A stretch of 64,000 bases of DNA. Source: Rhodobacteraceae bacterium Alg231-04. GTDB lineage: Bacteria; Pseudomonadota; Alphaproteobacteria; Rhodobacterales; Rhodobacteraceae. Shown here in pieces: positions 7,421 to 15,930 of this stretch. Every line of letters begins with the position of its first letter. The first letter of the stretch is position 1. Both the position numbers and the translations under genes were made by a program. The notes under the pieces are model-generated. The model searched no databases. It worked only from the letters and a program-made list of their open reading frames with translations, and had not been told where the DNA came from. The stretch covers positions 1 through 64,000 of the forward strand of contig FREY01000009.1 in NCBI GenBank assembly GCA_900143635.1, read 5' to 3'.

Positions 7421-8668
7421 TCAGAACCGTGTCGTCGAATAGGGCGACAGATCGGTGTTAAATGCAGTTTCAGTTACTAGGTCAGCCACGATGCACCCCG
7501 TTTTGGGGGCCATCATGAGCCCGTAGTGGCTGTGTCCAAATGCGGTGATCAGGCCAGGGAAACCTTCCACTTTGCCGATACACGGCAGGCTGTCAGGCAG
7601 GCTCGGGCGCTGGCCTGACCAAGTTTCAATTCCACTTTCGGAAAGACCCGGTAGCAGATTTCGGGCCAGCTTGATCAAGCCGTCCAGCCGCTTCTGATTG
7701 ACCGGTGCATCGAGCCCGGCAAACTCTGCCGTACCGGCCACACGCAACCCGTCCGCCATGGATGAGGCAACAAACTTCATGTCCATGTCCATCACCGAGT
7801 GGTTGAGGATCACTCCCGGTTCACGAAATGAAACGTGATAACCTTTTTCAGCTTCAAGCGGAATGGACAGGCCCAAAGGTTCCAGCAACCTCGCTGACCA
7901 GACCCCCATGGACAGAACAAGCTTGGGACTGTGCTGTTCACCATCTTCTGTTTGATACGTCCAGCCGGTATCCGAAGGGCGAATAGCCGAGACCGTCTGA
8001 CGACAGATTTCGCCCCCCATACGGCGGAATTTCTCGGCCAAAACCGTTCCAATTTCACCGGGGTTCAGCGCACGCGCCTGATCACGGATCAAAATCGCCG
8101 CCCTAAAATCAGGGCTTAGGGCGGGTTCGAGGTCATGCAGGTCGGCCGCACCGATCCTTTCGATCGGAGCCCCCCGGTCGCGGCGCATAGCGTAATCTAC
8201 ACTGTCCACATTCGCCGCTGTGCCGTCGCGAAACGCATGCACATAAATGCTGTCCCGGATCAGGTCTTCACGGTCAGTGCCTTGAAGGTGCTGGCGAAAC
8301 AGCGACACGCAATCGCGGTTCAACAGTTCCATCGCATCAGAAACTGCGTTGATCCGCCCCTTCCGCCCCGCAGACAGAAATCGCACGCCCCAGGGCGCCA
8401 TGCGCAGAAAGTGGCTGGGTTTCACGGTCACCGGACCCAGCGGATCGAGCAGCCAACCTGGGATCTTTTTCCAAAGCCCCGGCATGGATTGCGGCACAAC
8501 CGACCAGGGTGAGATGATCCCTGCATTGCCATAAGAGGTCGCCTGCCCGGGCGCATCACGATCCACCAACCGGGTTTTCAATCCCTTCTCGGCCAGCGAA
8601 AGCGCGGTGCAAATGCCCACTATACCGGCACCCAGCACCGTCACATCCGGCATGTCAGCAGGTTTCAT
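7421..8668 (-). CDS. D-amino-acid dehydrogenase-like FAD oxidoreductase
   Basis: A 415-residue DAO-family flavoprotein similar in layout to DadA. The N terminus has the FAD site VTVLGAGIVGICTALSLAEKG followed by the acidic ribose contact (LVDRDAPGQATSYGNAG), and the SYGNAG motif is typical of DadA and related D-amino-acid dehydrogenases. The C terminus carries the family motif LPCIGKVEGFPGLITAFGHSHYG. Such enzymes deaminate D-amino acids and pass electrons to the respiratory chain. Its start overlaps the TRAP permease stop by four bases, indicating a coupled operon. Together with the racemase it suggests use of a D- or racemic amino acid; the exact substrate is unknown. Confidence 0.85.
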   Translation of the reverse strand: MKPADMPDVTVLGAGIVGICTALSLAEKGLKTRLVDRDAPGQATSYGNAGIISPWSVVPQSMPGLWKKIPGWLLDPLGPVTVKPSHFLRMAPWGVRFLSAGRKGRINAVSDAMELLNRDCVSLFRQHLQGTDREDLIRDSIYVHAFRDGTAANVDSVDYAMRRDRGAPIERIGAADLHDLEPALSPDFRAAILIRDQARALNPGEIGTVLAEKFRRMGGEICRQTVSAIRPSDTGWTYQTEDGEQHSPKLVLSMGVWSARLLEPLGLSIPLEAEKGYHVSFREPGVILNHSVMDMDMKFVASSMADGLRVAGTAEFAGLDAPVNQKRLDGLIKLARNLLPGLSESGIETWSGQRPSLPDSLPCIGKVEGFPGLITAFGHSHYGLMMAPKTGCIVADLVTETAFNTDLSPYSTTRF

Positions 8669-10884
8669 GCGCTGGCCCTTTCATGGCGCGCGCCTGCCAT
8701 TTGTTGCAGCAACACAGGTGCCATGACCACGAGGGCCACAATGTCTGACCCGCCACTGGGGGCCACCAAGAATAGCCCGCCGATTGCCATCAGAAGCCGC
8801 CAAACTCCGGTCAGCGGCGCCAGAAAAAAGGCCGAGACCGCCGTTGCAATGGCAAACACACCCAAGGCACAGGTAACCGTGACATGCAGGAAGCTGATGA
8901 CGGTGAAATACTCCGGCAACACGATCAGCATGGTCGGGGCGTAGACGAACACCATCGGCACCATCAGTTTGCCCAGCCCCAGCGTGAACGCATTTAGTCC
9001 CGTACGGAAGGGGTTTGACCCTGCGATCCCCGCCGCAGCGTAGGCCGAGGCGCAGACCGGAGGGGTGATTTCGGAGATCACACCGTAATAGAGCACGAAC
9101 ATGTGGGTCGCCAATGGCGGCACGCCCAGCTGGCTCAGCGCTGGCGTGGCAACCGCGACCAGCATGATATAGAGGGCCGTCGTCGGCAGGCCGGCACCCA
9201 TCAAGATACAGGCCATAGCGATCAGAACCAGCGAGATGAACTGTTGCAAAGCGCTCTGGCTGAGTGCGTCGATCGACGTCCATTCAAACAGCGGTGCCAG
9301 TGTCGCCGCCATGTCAGCCGCGCCGCCTGTCACCATAAAGCCCAGACGGAAACCGACACCAGTGGTGTTGATCACACCAACCACAATCCCGACAGCAGCT
9401 GACGCCGCGCCTACAGCCAGAGCGTATTGCACGCCTACATGGAAACTGTCGAACAGGTCCCGGAAGCTTTGCCTTTTGTTGCGGTGCAATGTTCCCAAGA
9501 TGGTCAGCCCGGCCAGAATACCGGCCATCGTCGGGCTATATCCTTCGCCTGAGTAGGGCGAAGCCTTCCAGAATATGAACCCGAGCAAAGCCAGCGGCAC
9601 CATAAGCGAGGCCGGTTTGTCAAAGGCACAGAACCCGACAACTACGCAGAGGCTCAGCCCGACAAAGGCCGCCATGTTCGGCGAATAACCAGAGAACAGC
9701 ACGATCAACAAGGCGACCAGCGGAATGATCGTGAACCAACCCTCGCGCCAGACCTGCAGCACCTTGGGCAGCTGGTCTTTGGGATAGGCGTGCAGGCCCA
9801 GCTTTTTGGCGGTGAAATGCACGATCGACAACACGCCGATGTAGTGCATCAATGCCGGAACAATCGCGGCAATTACGATGGTGGTATAAGGTACCTCCAG
9901 ATACTCAGCCATCAGGAAGGACGCTGCCCCCATAATTGGAGGGGTGATTTGACCGCCGGCCGATGCTGCGGCCTCGACTCCGCCTGCAAAATGACCCGGA
10001 TAGCCCATTTTTTTCATGTTCGGAATGGTGAGCGAGCCGGTGGACACAGTATTGGCAATCGAACTGCCTGAAATGGTGCCAAAGAATGCCGAAGAAACCA
10101 CTGAGACCTTGGCCGGCCCACCGGTATAGCGCCCGGCCAGGATCATGGCGTTGTCCACGAAAAACTGCCCCAACCCCATGCGCTGCGCCACCACACCGAA
10201 GAGCACGAAGTGGAACACAACCGTCGAGACCACCCAAAGCGTGACACCAAATATTCCTTCAGAGGGGAAATACATGTTGTTGACGAATTGCCGCCAGTCG
10301 ACTCCGGGATGTTTCAGGATCTGTGCGGGCATATAGGGGCCAAACAGCGCATAGGACATGAACACGAGAATGATCAGCGGCAGCACAAATCCGATGGTCC
10401 GTCGCGCGATCTCCAACACGGTCAGAATGAGAACCGAGCCAAAAAACACATCCAGCCCGGATGGATTGCCTTGCCGCAACGCCTGTTCGGGGATGTCGAA
10501 CCCAAAACTGGCGAAACCACGCCAGCTGAGCCACAGGAACAATGATGCCGCGATGGCCAACCCTGCCAGACCCCAGTCATACAAAGGCACGTTGCCCGGT
10601 GCCCAGATCGAATTACCCCGCCATTCCAGGCTTCGGGCGGATTTAATCAGTGGAAACCCAACAAAAATGAACAGAAAAAGTCCTGCCAGATGAATGCCCA
10701 TATGAACATGATCAACAGGGGTGCCGAACCCGGCGGTCCATAGATGATAAAGCGCAAAGGCGATTGTGGCCCAGTAGATCACCTTGGTCAGCGTAGGCCC
10801 GTTGTCACGGGTTATCAGCGCACTGTCATACTGTTTTTCAAGCTCTTCGAGTGCCTTGTTGTCGAGATGTGATTGCAGGGGCAT
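8665..10884 (-). CDS. TRAP transporter permease, fused small and large subunits
   Basis: A 739-residue inner-membrane permease. The N-terminal ~180 residues form the four-helix small (DctQ-type) subunit and residues ~180-640 the large DctM-type subunit with motifs such as SGSSIANTVSTGSLTIPNMKK split by glycine-rich turns and MGAGLPTTALYIM. This fusion is usual for TAXI-type TRAP systems. I chose the ATG at 10884 (AGGA eight bases upstream) over the in-frame start at 10917, because the latter lies in the loop of a hairpin (10905-10930). It imports a substrate delivered by the TAXI protein encoded just upstream, driven by an ion gradient. Confidence 0.92.
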   Translation of the reverse strand: MPLQSHLDNKALEELEKQYDSALITRDNGPTLTKVIYWATIAFALYHLWTAGFGTPVDHVHMGIHLAGLFLFIFVGFPLIKSARSLEWRGNSIWAPGNVPLYDWGLAGLAIAASLFLWLSWRGFASFGFDIPEQALRQGNPSGLDVFFGSVLILTVLEIARRTIGFVLPLIILVFMSYALFGPYMPAQILKHPGVDWRQFVNNMYFPSEGIFGVTLWVVSTVVFHFVLFGVVAQRMGLGQFFVDNAMILAGRYTGGPAKVSVVSSAFFGTISGSSIANTVSTGSLTIPNMKKMGYPGHFAGGVEAAASAGGQITPPIMGAASFLMAEYLEVPYTTIVIAAIVPALMHYIGVLSIVHFTAKKLGLHAYPKDQLPKVLQVWREGWFTIIPLVALLIVLFSGYSPNMAAFVGLSLCVVVGFCAFDKPASLMVPLALLGFIFWKASPYSGEGYSPTMAGILAGLTILGTLHRNKRQSFRDLFDSFHVGVQYALAVGAASAAVGIVVGVINTTGVGFRLGFMVTGGAADMAATLAPLFEWTSIDALSQSALQQFISLVLIAMACILMGAGLPTTALYIMLVAVATPALSQLGVPPLATHMFVLYYGVISEITPPVCASAYAAAGIAGSNPFRTGLNAFTLGLGKLMVPMVFVYAPTMLIVLPEYFTVISFLHVTVTCALGVFAIATAVSAFFLAPLTGVWRLLMAIGGLFLVAPSGGSDIVALVVMAPVLLQQMAGARHERASA

Positions 10885-10904
10885 CCGGACGATCCTGTTG
10901 CAAG

Positions 10905-10930
10905 GGGCCACGAGCAAATGCCCGTGGCCC
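10905..10930 (-). promoter_or_regulatory. Intercistronic hairpin between TAXI and TRAP genes
   Basis: GGGCCACG (10905-10912) and CGTGGCCC (10923-10930) form an eight-base perfect stem with a ten-base loop in the gap between the binding-protein and permease genes. No T-run follows. Such hairpins often stabilise the upstream mRNA segment, giving more binding protein than permease. Confidence 0.55.
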
Positions 10931-10991
10931 GGTCATTGGGGCGGCAACAGAAGAAAGACCATCTGCCGCCTACTATTGGAAAGTGAGCGTG

Positions 10992-12002
10992 TTACTTGAT
11001 CAGCCCGATTTCGCGATAGAAACGCTCAGCACCCGGATGCAGTGGCACACCGATACCGTCGACACCGTCAAGCGCCGTGTCCATTGTGATCACCTTGCCT
11101 TTGGGGTGGCCGCTATCCAGCAATTTACGTGCAGTCTCGGACCACATCGCCTTGGTAACGCCATAGATCAACTCTTCGTCGACGTTGGCATTTGTCACCA
11201 GAATACCCGACACGGCAACGGTGTTCACATCGTAGTCCACACCCGGGTAAGTGCCTGCCGGAATGGTCGACGGGATATAGTAGGGCACGGTTTCATTGGC
11301 CTGTTTCACCTCTGCATCAGTCCAATTGTAAAGTTCCATGCCCTTGGTGTTGTCCAGCTGGATCATAGCCGCAACCGGGGTGCCCGCAGCATAGAAATAG
11401 GCGTCCAGTTGACCATCTGCCAGACGTTCGGCGGACTGGCTATTGTTCAGTTCTGCTTCGTCGATGTTGTCTCGGTTGACACCATGGTCACCGACGATCA
11501 GCTCTACTGCGATCTGAGTGCCGGACCCGGCCTGGGCAATGCCCACGCGCTTGCCTTTGAGATCGCCCAGACCATCAAGCGAGGCGTCCTTGGGCATCAC
11601 CAGGTGCAGGTCTTCTGGGAAGAGGTTGGCGATCACGCGTAGATCGGGCTTGGCCTGGCCTTCATATTTCCCTTTGCCGTGGTAGGCAAAATGCAGGGTC
11701 GCCGCACCCGATAGGCCTGCTTCCATCTGGCCCGCCTGAATGGCGTTGACGTTATGGGCCGACGCGTTGGTTGACTGCGCGATGGCAACCAGACCTGGAA
11801 CACCGCAATTGCCACCATCCTCGCAGGCCCGCGATCCGGGCGGGTTCGAGATGGCGTTGGCGATGATGCCGCCGATCGGAAAATAGGTACCGCCAGCACC
11901 ACCGGTGCCGATGCGGAAGAACTGCATGTCCTGCGCAACGGCGGCACCAGTCAGCATGGTACAGGCCAGTGCGGCGCCCGTGAATTTCTTGAAAATGCTC
12001 AT
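10992..12002 (-). CDS. TAXI-family TRAP solute-binding protein
   Basis: A 336-residue periplasmic binding protein with a clear signal peptide (FTGAALACTMLTGAAVAQD, cleavage after AVA). The family hallmark follows at once: FRIGTGGAGGTYFPIGG. TAXI proteins deliver small organic acids or amino acids to a fused TRAP permease, encoded next in the operon. A cysteine pair (SRACEDGGNCG, about residues 58-65) may form a disulfide. It is the first gene of the operon, 155 bases from the divergent LysR gene, so its promoter and any LysR sites lie in 12003-12157. Confidence 0.93.
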   Translation of the reverse strand: MSIFKKFTGAALACTMLTGAAVAQDMQFFRIGTGGAGGTYFPIGGIIANAISNPPGSRACEDGGNCGVPGLVAIAQSTNASAHNVNAIQAGQMEAGLSGAATLHFAYHGKGKYEGQAKPDLRVIANLFPEDLHLVMPKDASLDGLGDLKGKRVGIAQAGSGTQIAVELIVGDHGVNRDNIDEAELNNSQSAERLADGQLDAYFYAAGTPVAAMIQLDNTKGMELYNWTDAEVKQANETVPYYIPSTIPAGTYPGVDYDVNTVAVSGILVTNANVDEELIYGVTKAMWSETARKLLDSGHPKGKVITMDTALDGVDGIGVPLHPGAERFYREIGLIK

Positions 12003-12157
12003 CTGTTGGTCTCCCTGAGTTCGAACTGCCCCCCGTTATCCATTCCGGGGATGTTCAGTACAAAATTCGATATGCTCAGGGTGCTGGGAAAATTTCATAA
12101 ATACAAAGTCAAAATTCTACTCTATTCATAGATCTAACTTATGGATGGAGCCTTCAA

Positions 12158-13087
12158 TTGAACCTGCAGCAACTATCTGTCTTCCGCGAGATCATGAAAA
12201 CGGGCTCGGTCAGCCAGGCTGCGCGCAACCTGCACCGGACCCAGCCTGCAGTAAGCGCCTCGCTAAAAACATTGGAAGCGGATTTAGGCATGGCCCTTTT
12301 CCTGCGCGAAGGTCGACGGTTGGTGCCGGTGCCCGAAGCCCATTACCTGTTGTCCGAAGCCTCGCACGTTTTGGATAGGCTGAAGACGGCAGAGCAGAAT
12401 ATCACCGCCCTGCGTGGTCGTGTAGACGGGACATTGCGGATCGTTGCAATGCCCGGCCCATCCTCTTTCCTGCTCCCCGATTTCATCAGTCGTTTCATCC
12501 AGGACCGTCCCGGTGTTCAGGTCACATTGTCGACCCGCAGCTCACCGCAGGTACGCAATCTTGTGGCGGCTCAAAGCTTTGACATCGGGTTTTGCGACCC
12601 GACCGGGGCCACAGATGCTGTCAGTCTTTACTTGAACGAGGAATTTCGCTGCAACTGTCTGTGCGCTCTGTCGGTGGACCACCCGCTGGCAGATCGAGAG
12701 CTGATTACCGCCAAGGATCTTGACGGTGTACCCATGGGCGCGTTGCAACCCAATCATTCCACCTATCGGGAAACGGCCAAAGCCTTTGAATCCGTGGGGG
12801 CTGATTTCAACATCCGGATCGACACCCAGTATTTTCTACCACTTTTCAATTTCATCGAAGCAGGGCAGATCTGCAGTGTCGTAGATGTGTTGAGTGCTAT
12901 CAGCTACCGCCAAAGCGCGGGGAGCGGGGGAAAAATCAAATTCCTACCCTTTAATCCAACAGTCCCGTTTGGATATTCCATCCTGACACCCGGCCAAAGG
13001 CCCCTCTCTCGCTTGGCGGAAGAATTTGTTGTTCAGTGGCGAGATTGGATTACGCACGCAATTCGAGCGTTCGAAAACCCCAGATAG
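12158..13087 (+). CDS. LysR-family transcriptional regulator
   Basis: A 309-residue LysR regulator. The N-terminal winged helix-turn-helix is clear: LQQLSVFREIMKTGSVSQAA, then HRTQPAVSASLKTLEADLG. Residues ~90-300 form the periplasmic-binding-like effector domain. The start is TTG at 12158, with GGAG seven bases upstream (12147-12150) and the HTH immediately following; I see no ATG that would keep the HTH intact. It faces away from the TAXI/TRAP/DAO/racemase operon, the usual LysR arrangement, and probably activates it in response to the transported substrate. Confidence 0.9.
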   Translation: MNLQQLSVFREIMKTGSVSQAARNLHRTQPAVSASLKTLEADLGMALFLREGRRLVPVPEAHYLLSEASHVLDRLKTAEQNITALRGRVDGTLRIVAMPGPSSFLLPDFISRFIQDRPGVQVTLSTRSSPQVRNLVAAQSFDIGFCDPTGATDAVSLYLNEEFRCNCLCALSVDHPLADRELITAKDLDGVPMGALQPNHSTYRETAKAFESVGADFNIRIDTQYFLPLFNFIEAGQICSVVDVLSAISYRQSAGSGGKIKFLPFNPTVPFGYSILTPGQRPLSRLAEEFVVQWRDWITHAIRAFENPR

Positions 13088-13246
13088 CGGGCGACCGAAC
13101 AGCTTGCAGTAAAAATCAGGTTCTCACCCAGCGAGTATGATTGATCCGGACGGCCATTTTGCCCGCTTTGGGCTGCGAGCGGTCAAACGCGCCTGCAGCA
13201 TCCAGGGTGGGCTGAGATGGCGACTCTGAGCTCAAAACTGCCACTA

Positions 13247-13274
13247 ACCCAAGGGCTTCCTAAAGCCCTTGGGT
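13247..13274 (-). terminator. cysK terminator hairpin
   Basis: ACCCAAGGGCTT (13247-13258) and AAGCCCTTGGGT (13263-13274) form a perfect twelve-base stem with the four-base loop CCTA. It lies between the convergent LysR and cysK genes. No long T-run follows on either strand. A degenerate version accompanies the left cysK-tail copy at 5971-5992. Confidence 0.65.
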
Positions 13275-13396
13275 AACACGGTTTAATAAACCAGCGCGAA
13301 AGCGCCTTGGGGCGGCTCAGTACTGGAAGCCGGGCGTAGAGGCAGACAGTGCCACCTCATCCGCATCCATTTCCGCGTCGATGCCATCAAACAGCG
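13252..13396 (-). repeat. cysK 3' end, right copy of 145-base direct repeat
   Basis: The last ~26 codons of cysK plus the downstream hairpin match 5971-6115 in the same orientation, about 85 percent identical by eye over the best 100 bases. The two copies bracket the racemase to LysR accessory block. This copy belongs to the intact gene. Confidence 0.82.
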
Positions 13397-14381
13397 GTGT
13401 CGACAGATACCGCTCGCCAGTATCAGGCAGGATTGCCAGCAGCACTGACCCTTCCGGTGCGGTTTCAGCCACTTTGATGGCAGCCGCGAGGCTGGCGCCG
13501 CCAGAGATGCCGGCCAGAATGCCTTCTTCGGCCGCCAGACGGCGCGACCAGGCGATGCTGTCGGGGCCGCTGACTGGCTCCAGCGCGTCGTAGTATCCCT
13601 TGTCCAGCGCCTCTTGCAGAACCAGCGGGATGAAATCCGGAGTCCAGCCCTGGATGGGGTGCGGTGTAAAGGCCGGGTGGGTCGCGGCGGGCTCACCCTC
13701 GTCGTTGCGCTCTTGTGCGGTGCCGGATTGCACGAGGGCCGCATTTGACGGCTCGGACAGGGTGATCTTCAGGTCTGGGCGTGCGCCTTTCAAGACCCGG
13801 CCAAGGCCCGCGACGGTGCCGCCGGTGCCATAGCCCAGCACCACATGATCCAGTTTCTGGCCGTCAAAATCACCAAGGATTTCACGCGCCGTGGTGGCCT
13901 CGTGGATGTCGGCATTGTCTTTGGTTTCAAACTGATGGGCGAGGAACCAACCGTTGGCCTCGGCCAGTTCCTTGGCCTTCACCACCATGCCCACGGCCTT
14001 GTCTTCCTTGCGGGTCAGCACCACTTTGGCGCCCAGCATCCGCATCAGGCGGCGGCGTTCGACCGAAAACCCATCATGCATGGTGATCACCAGCGGATAG
14101 CCCTTGGCGGCGCAGACCATGGCAAGGCCGATGCCGGTGTTGCCGCTGGTCGCTTCCACAACGGTCTGACCGGGTTGCAGGCGGCCTTCGCGTTCGGCGG
14201 CCTCAATAATGTTCAGCGCCAGCCGGTCCTTGACTGATCCGGCCGGGTTGAAGGCCTCGAACTTCACATAGAGCTCAACATGCGCGGGCGCGATGCGGTT
14301 CAGGCGAATGGCAGGCGTGTTGCCAACGGTCTCAAGGATCGAGCCATAGAGGCGGCCGCGGCCTTCGGTGGAATAGATCAT
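13317..14381 (-). CDS. cysK: Cysteine synthase A
   Basis: A 354-residue PLP enzyme making L-cysteine from O-acetylserine and sulfide. The PLP lysine is in NPAGSVKDRLA (about residue 50), the substrate loop is TSGNTGIGLA and the phosphate-binding loop GYGTGGTVAGLGR. A C-terminal segment after the core (ERYLSTPLFDGIDAEMDADE) is present. I chose ATG 14381, preceded by AAAGGA, over a TTG at 14402. cysE, which makes O-acetylserine, is the next gene upstream in the same orientation, 286 bases away and separated by a terminator, so the two are neighbours in one pathway but separate transcription units. Its 3' end is duplicated at 5971-6115. Confidence 0.95.
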   Translation of the reverse strand: MIYSTEGRGRLYGSILETVGNTPAIRLNRIAPAHVELYVKFEAFNPAGSVKDRLALNIIEAAEREGRLQPGQTVVEATSGNTGIGLAMVCAAKGYPLVITMHDGFSVERRRLMRMLGAKVVLTRKEDKAVGMVVKAKELAEANGWFLAHQFETKDNADIHEATTAREILGDFDGQKLDHVVLGYGTGGTVAGLGRVLKGARPDLKITLSEPSNAALVQSGTAQERNDEGEPAATHPAFTPHPIQGWTPDFIPLVLQEALDKGYYDALEPVSGPDSIAWSRRLAAEEGILAGISGGASLAAAIKVAETAPEGSVLLAILPDTGERYLSTPLFDGIDAEMDADEVALSASTPGFQY

Positions 14382-14615
14382 GATCTGTCCTTTGGGTTTC
14401 AAATGGCTGGTCGGTGGTGTTCCTTATTAGAATATCACAAGCGTCAAGCCGGGTTTCAAGGCCAGTGCGCGAGGGCATAAACCGTTGAACAGGTAAATTA
14501 TTCCGGCGAATTCACAGCGCTTGGAACGGCAGGCCGGAGGCAGGCCGCATAGTCAGGAAGAACCGCCGCCAAAGGGAGAAAGAACGGGAGGAGATTTCCG
14601 CAAGACCTACCAGAA

Positions 14616-14643
14616 ACAAAAAGGGGCGCCAAAGCACCCCTTT
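14616..14643 (-). terminator. cysE terminator
   Basis: On the minus strand AAAGGGG, a ten-base loop and CCCCTTT run into TTG, 25 bases after the cysE stop. A typical rho-independent terminator. Confidence 0.8.
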
Positions 14644-14667
14644 CTCAATCCCTTTCAAGGGACAATA

Positions 14668-15486
14668 TCAGTTATCCGTCGATCCTGCCGGGACAACCTG
14701 ATCCATGGCAATGGCCGGCTGGGCGCATCCGGCTTCGCCGACGATCTTTGCCGGCACACCGGCCACGGTTGTGCAGGGCGGAACTTCTTCCAGCACCACG
14801 GAACCGGCAGCAATGCGGCTACAGTGGCCGACCCGGATATTGCCCAGAACCTTGGCGCCAGCGCCGATCAGCACGCCGTCCTCGATCTTGGGGTGGCGGT
14901 CTTCTTCTTCCTTGCCGGTGCCGCCCAGTGTCACCGAATGCAGCATCGACACATTGTCACCAACCACAGCCGTCTCACCGATGACGATGGAATGGGCGTG
15001 GTCGATCATGATGCCTTTGCCCATCCGCGCACCGGGGTGGATATCAATGCCAAAAATCTCGGATGTGCGCATCTGGAAGAAATAGGCCAAATCCTTCTGG
15101 CCCTGATTCCACAGCCAATGGCTGACGCGGTAGGCCTGCATCGCCTGATAACCTTTGAAATACAGGATTGGCTGCAACAGGCGCAGGCTGGCCGGGTCGC
15201 GTTCATGCACCGCCATCAGATCGGCGCGCGCCGCTTCGATCAGCGAGGCATCGGCGGCATAGGCGTCTTCGACGATTTCGCGCAGCACCACCATCGACAT
15301 CTCGTTCGAGGCCAGCTTGGCGGCGATCCGGTAGCTCAGCGCCCGCTGGATCGACTTGTGGTGCAGGATACAGGCATGGATCAGACCGCCCATCAGCGGC
15401 TGGGTCTCAACGGCCTCGCGCGCTTCACGGGTGATCCGGTCCCAGACAGGGTCAACGGACGTGACTGAGTTGTGCTGTTCCAACAT
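14668..15486 (-). CDS. cysE: Serine O-acetyltransferase
   Basis: A 272-residue CysE. The N-terminal helical domain (about 1-140) is followed by left-handed beta-helix hexapeptide repeats (GIDIHPGARMGKGIMIDHAH, with the catalytic His in MIDHAHS) and the acetyl-CoA segment (LGGTGKEEEDRHPKI). It forms O-acetylserine from serine and acetyl-CoA in the cytoplasm. The ATG at 15486 has GAAGGA ten bases upstream; the open frame extends 43 codons further without family similarity. cysE is the known downstream neighbour of GTA clusters in Rhodobacter relatives, matching the cluster that ends at 15643. Confidence 0.95.
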   Translation of the reverse strand: MLEQHNSVTSVDPVWDRITREAREAVETQPLMGGLIHACILHHKSIQRALSYRIAAKLASNEMSMVVLREIVEDAYAADASLIEAARADLMAVHERDPASLRLLQPILYFKGYQAMQAYRVSHWLWNQGQKDLAYFFQMRTSEIFGIDIHPGARMGKGIMIDHAHSIVIGETAVVGDNVSMLHSVTLGGTGKEEEDRHPKIEDGVLIGAGAKVLGNIRVGHCSRIAAGSVVLEEVPPCTTVAGVPAKIVGEAGCAQPAIAMDQVVPAGSTDN

Positions 15487-15642
15487 GGCTTCGTATCCTT
15501 CTCTCCGCCTAAGATAGGCATTTAAGTCGAAAAACCTCAAACGCAAAGGCGTGATGGAGAATATTCCGGAATTGAATGGGTCCACTCGCGGGGAAGTGAT
15601 GGGCCGAATAGCCACTGCTGTCGTCAGCAGGTCTGGCGCATT

Positions 15643-15930
15643 TCAAGGGTGATACTGTCGGGCTATAGCCTCAAGCACCAGAACAGTGCACCGGCAATAA
15701 TCAGGGTCGCTGAAGTCTGGTTCATCCGCCAGCGGGAAGCGGCGGGCGGCGGCCATCAGGGACCCATTGCCCCAGACCGGGTGCAGCCGGTGCATGGCCT
15801 GCAAGTGGTCCGCAGCGATTGCCGCCCCTTCCATGATCGAGCTGAGAAACCCCGCCCGCACATTGGCTGGCACCGCCAGCAGCGCGCGGGCGGTGCAGGA
15901 GATATCTCCGGGCAGAACCGGTCGCAGCAT
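15643..15930 (-). CDS. Small conserved ORF at the end of the GTA cluster
   Basis: A 95-residue protein with no domain I can name. Its ATG overlaps the gp15 stop codon, so it is translated from the GTA transcript. Segments such as AALAVPANVRAGFL-like helices and two histidines (ADHLQAMHRLHP) are visible; the C-terminal DYCRCTVLVLEAIARQYHP looks helical. A short ORF at this position follows gp15 in related genomes, as far as I recall, but its role is unknown. Confidence 0.7.
   Translation of the reverse strand: MLRPVLPGDISCTARALLAVPANVRAGFLSSIMEGAAIAADHLQAMHRLHPVWGNGSLMAAARRFPLADEPDFSDPDYCRCTVLVLEAIARQYHP

Noticed and set aside
6682-13087. Integrative element with its own integrase
   Set aside because: No integrase, transposase or tRNA target lies at either edge; the only tRNA in the window is 30 kb away.
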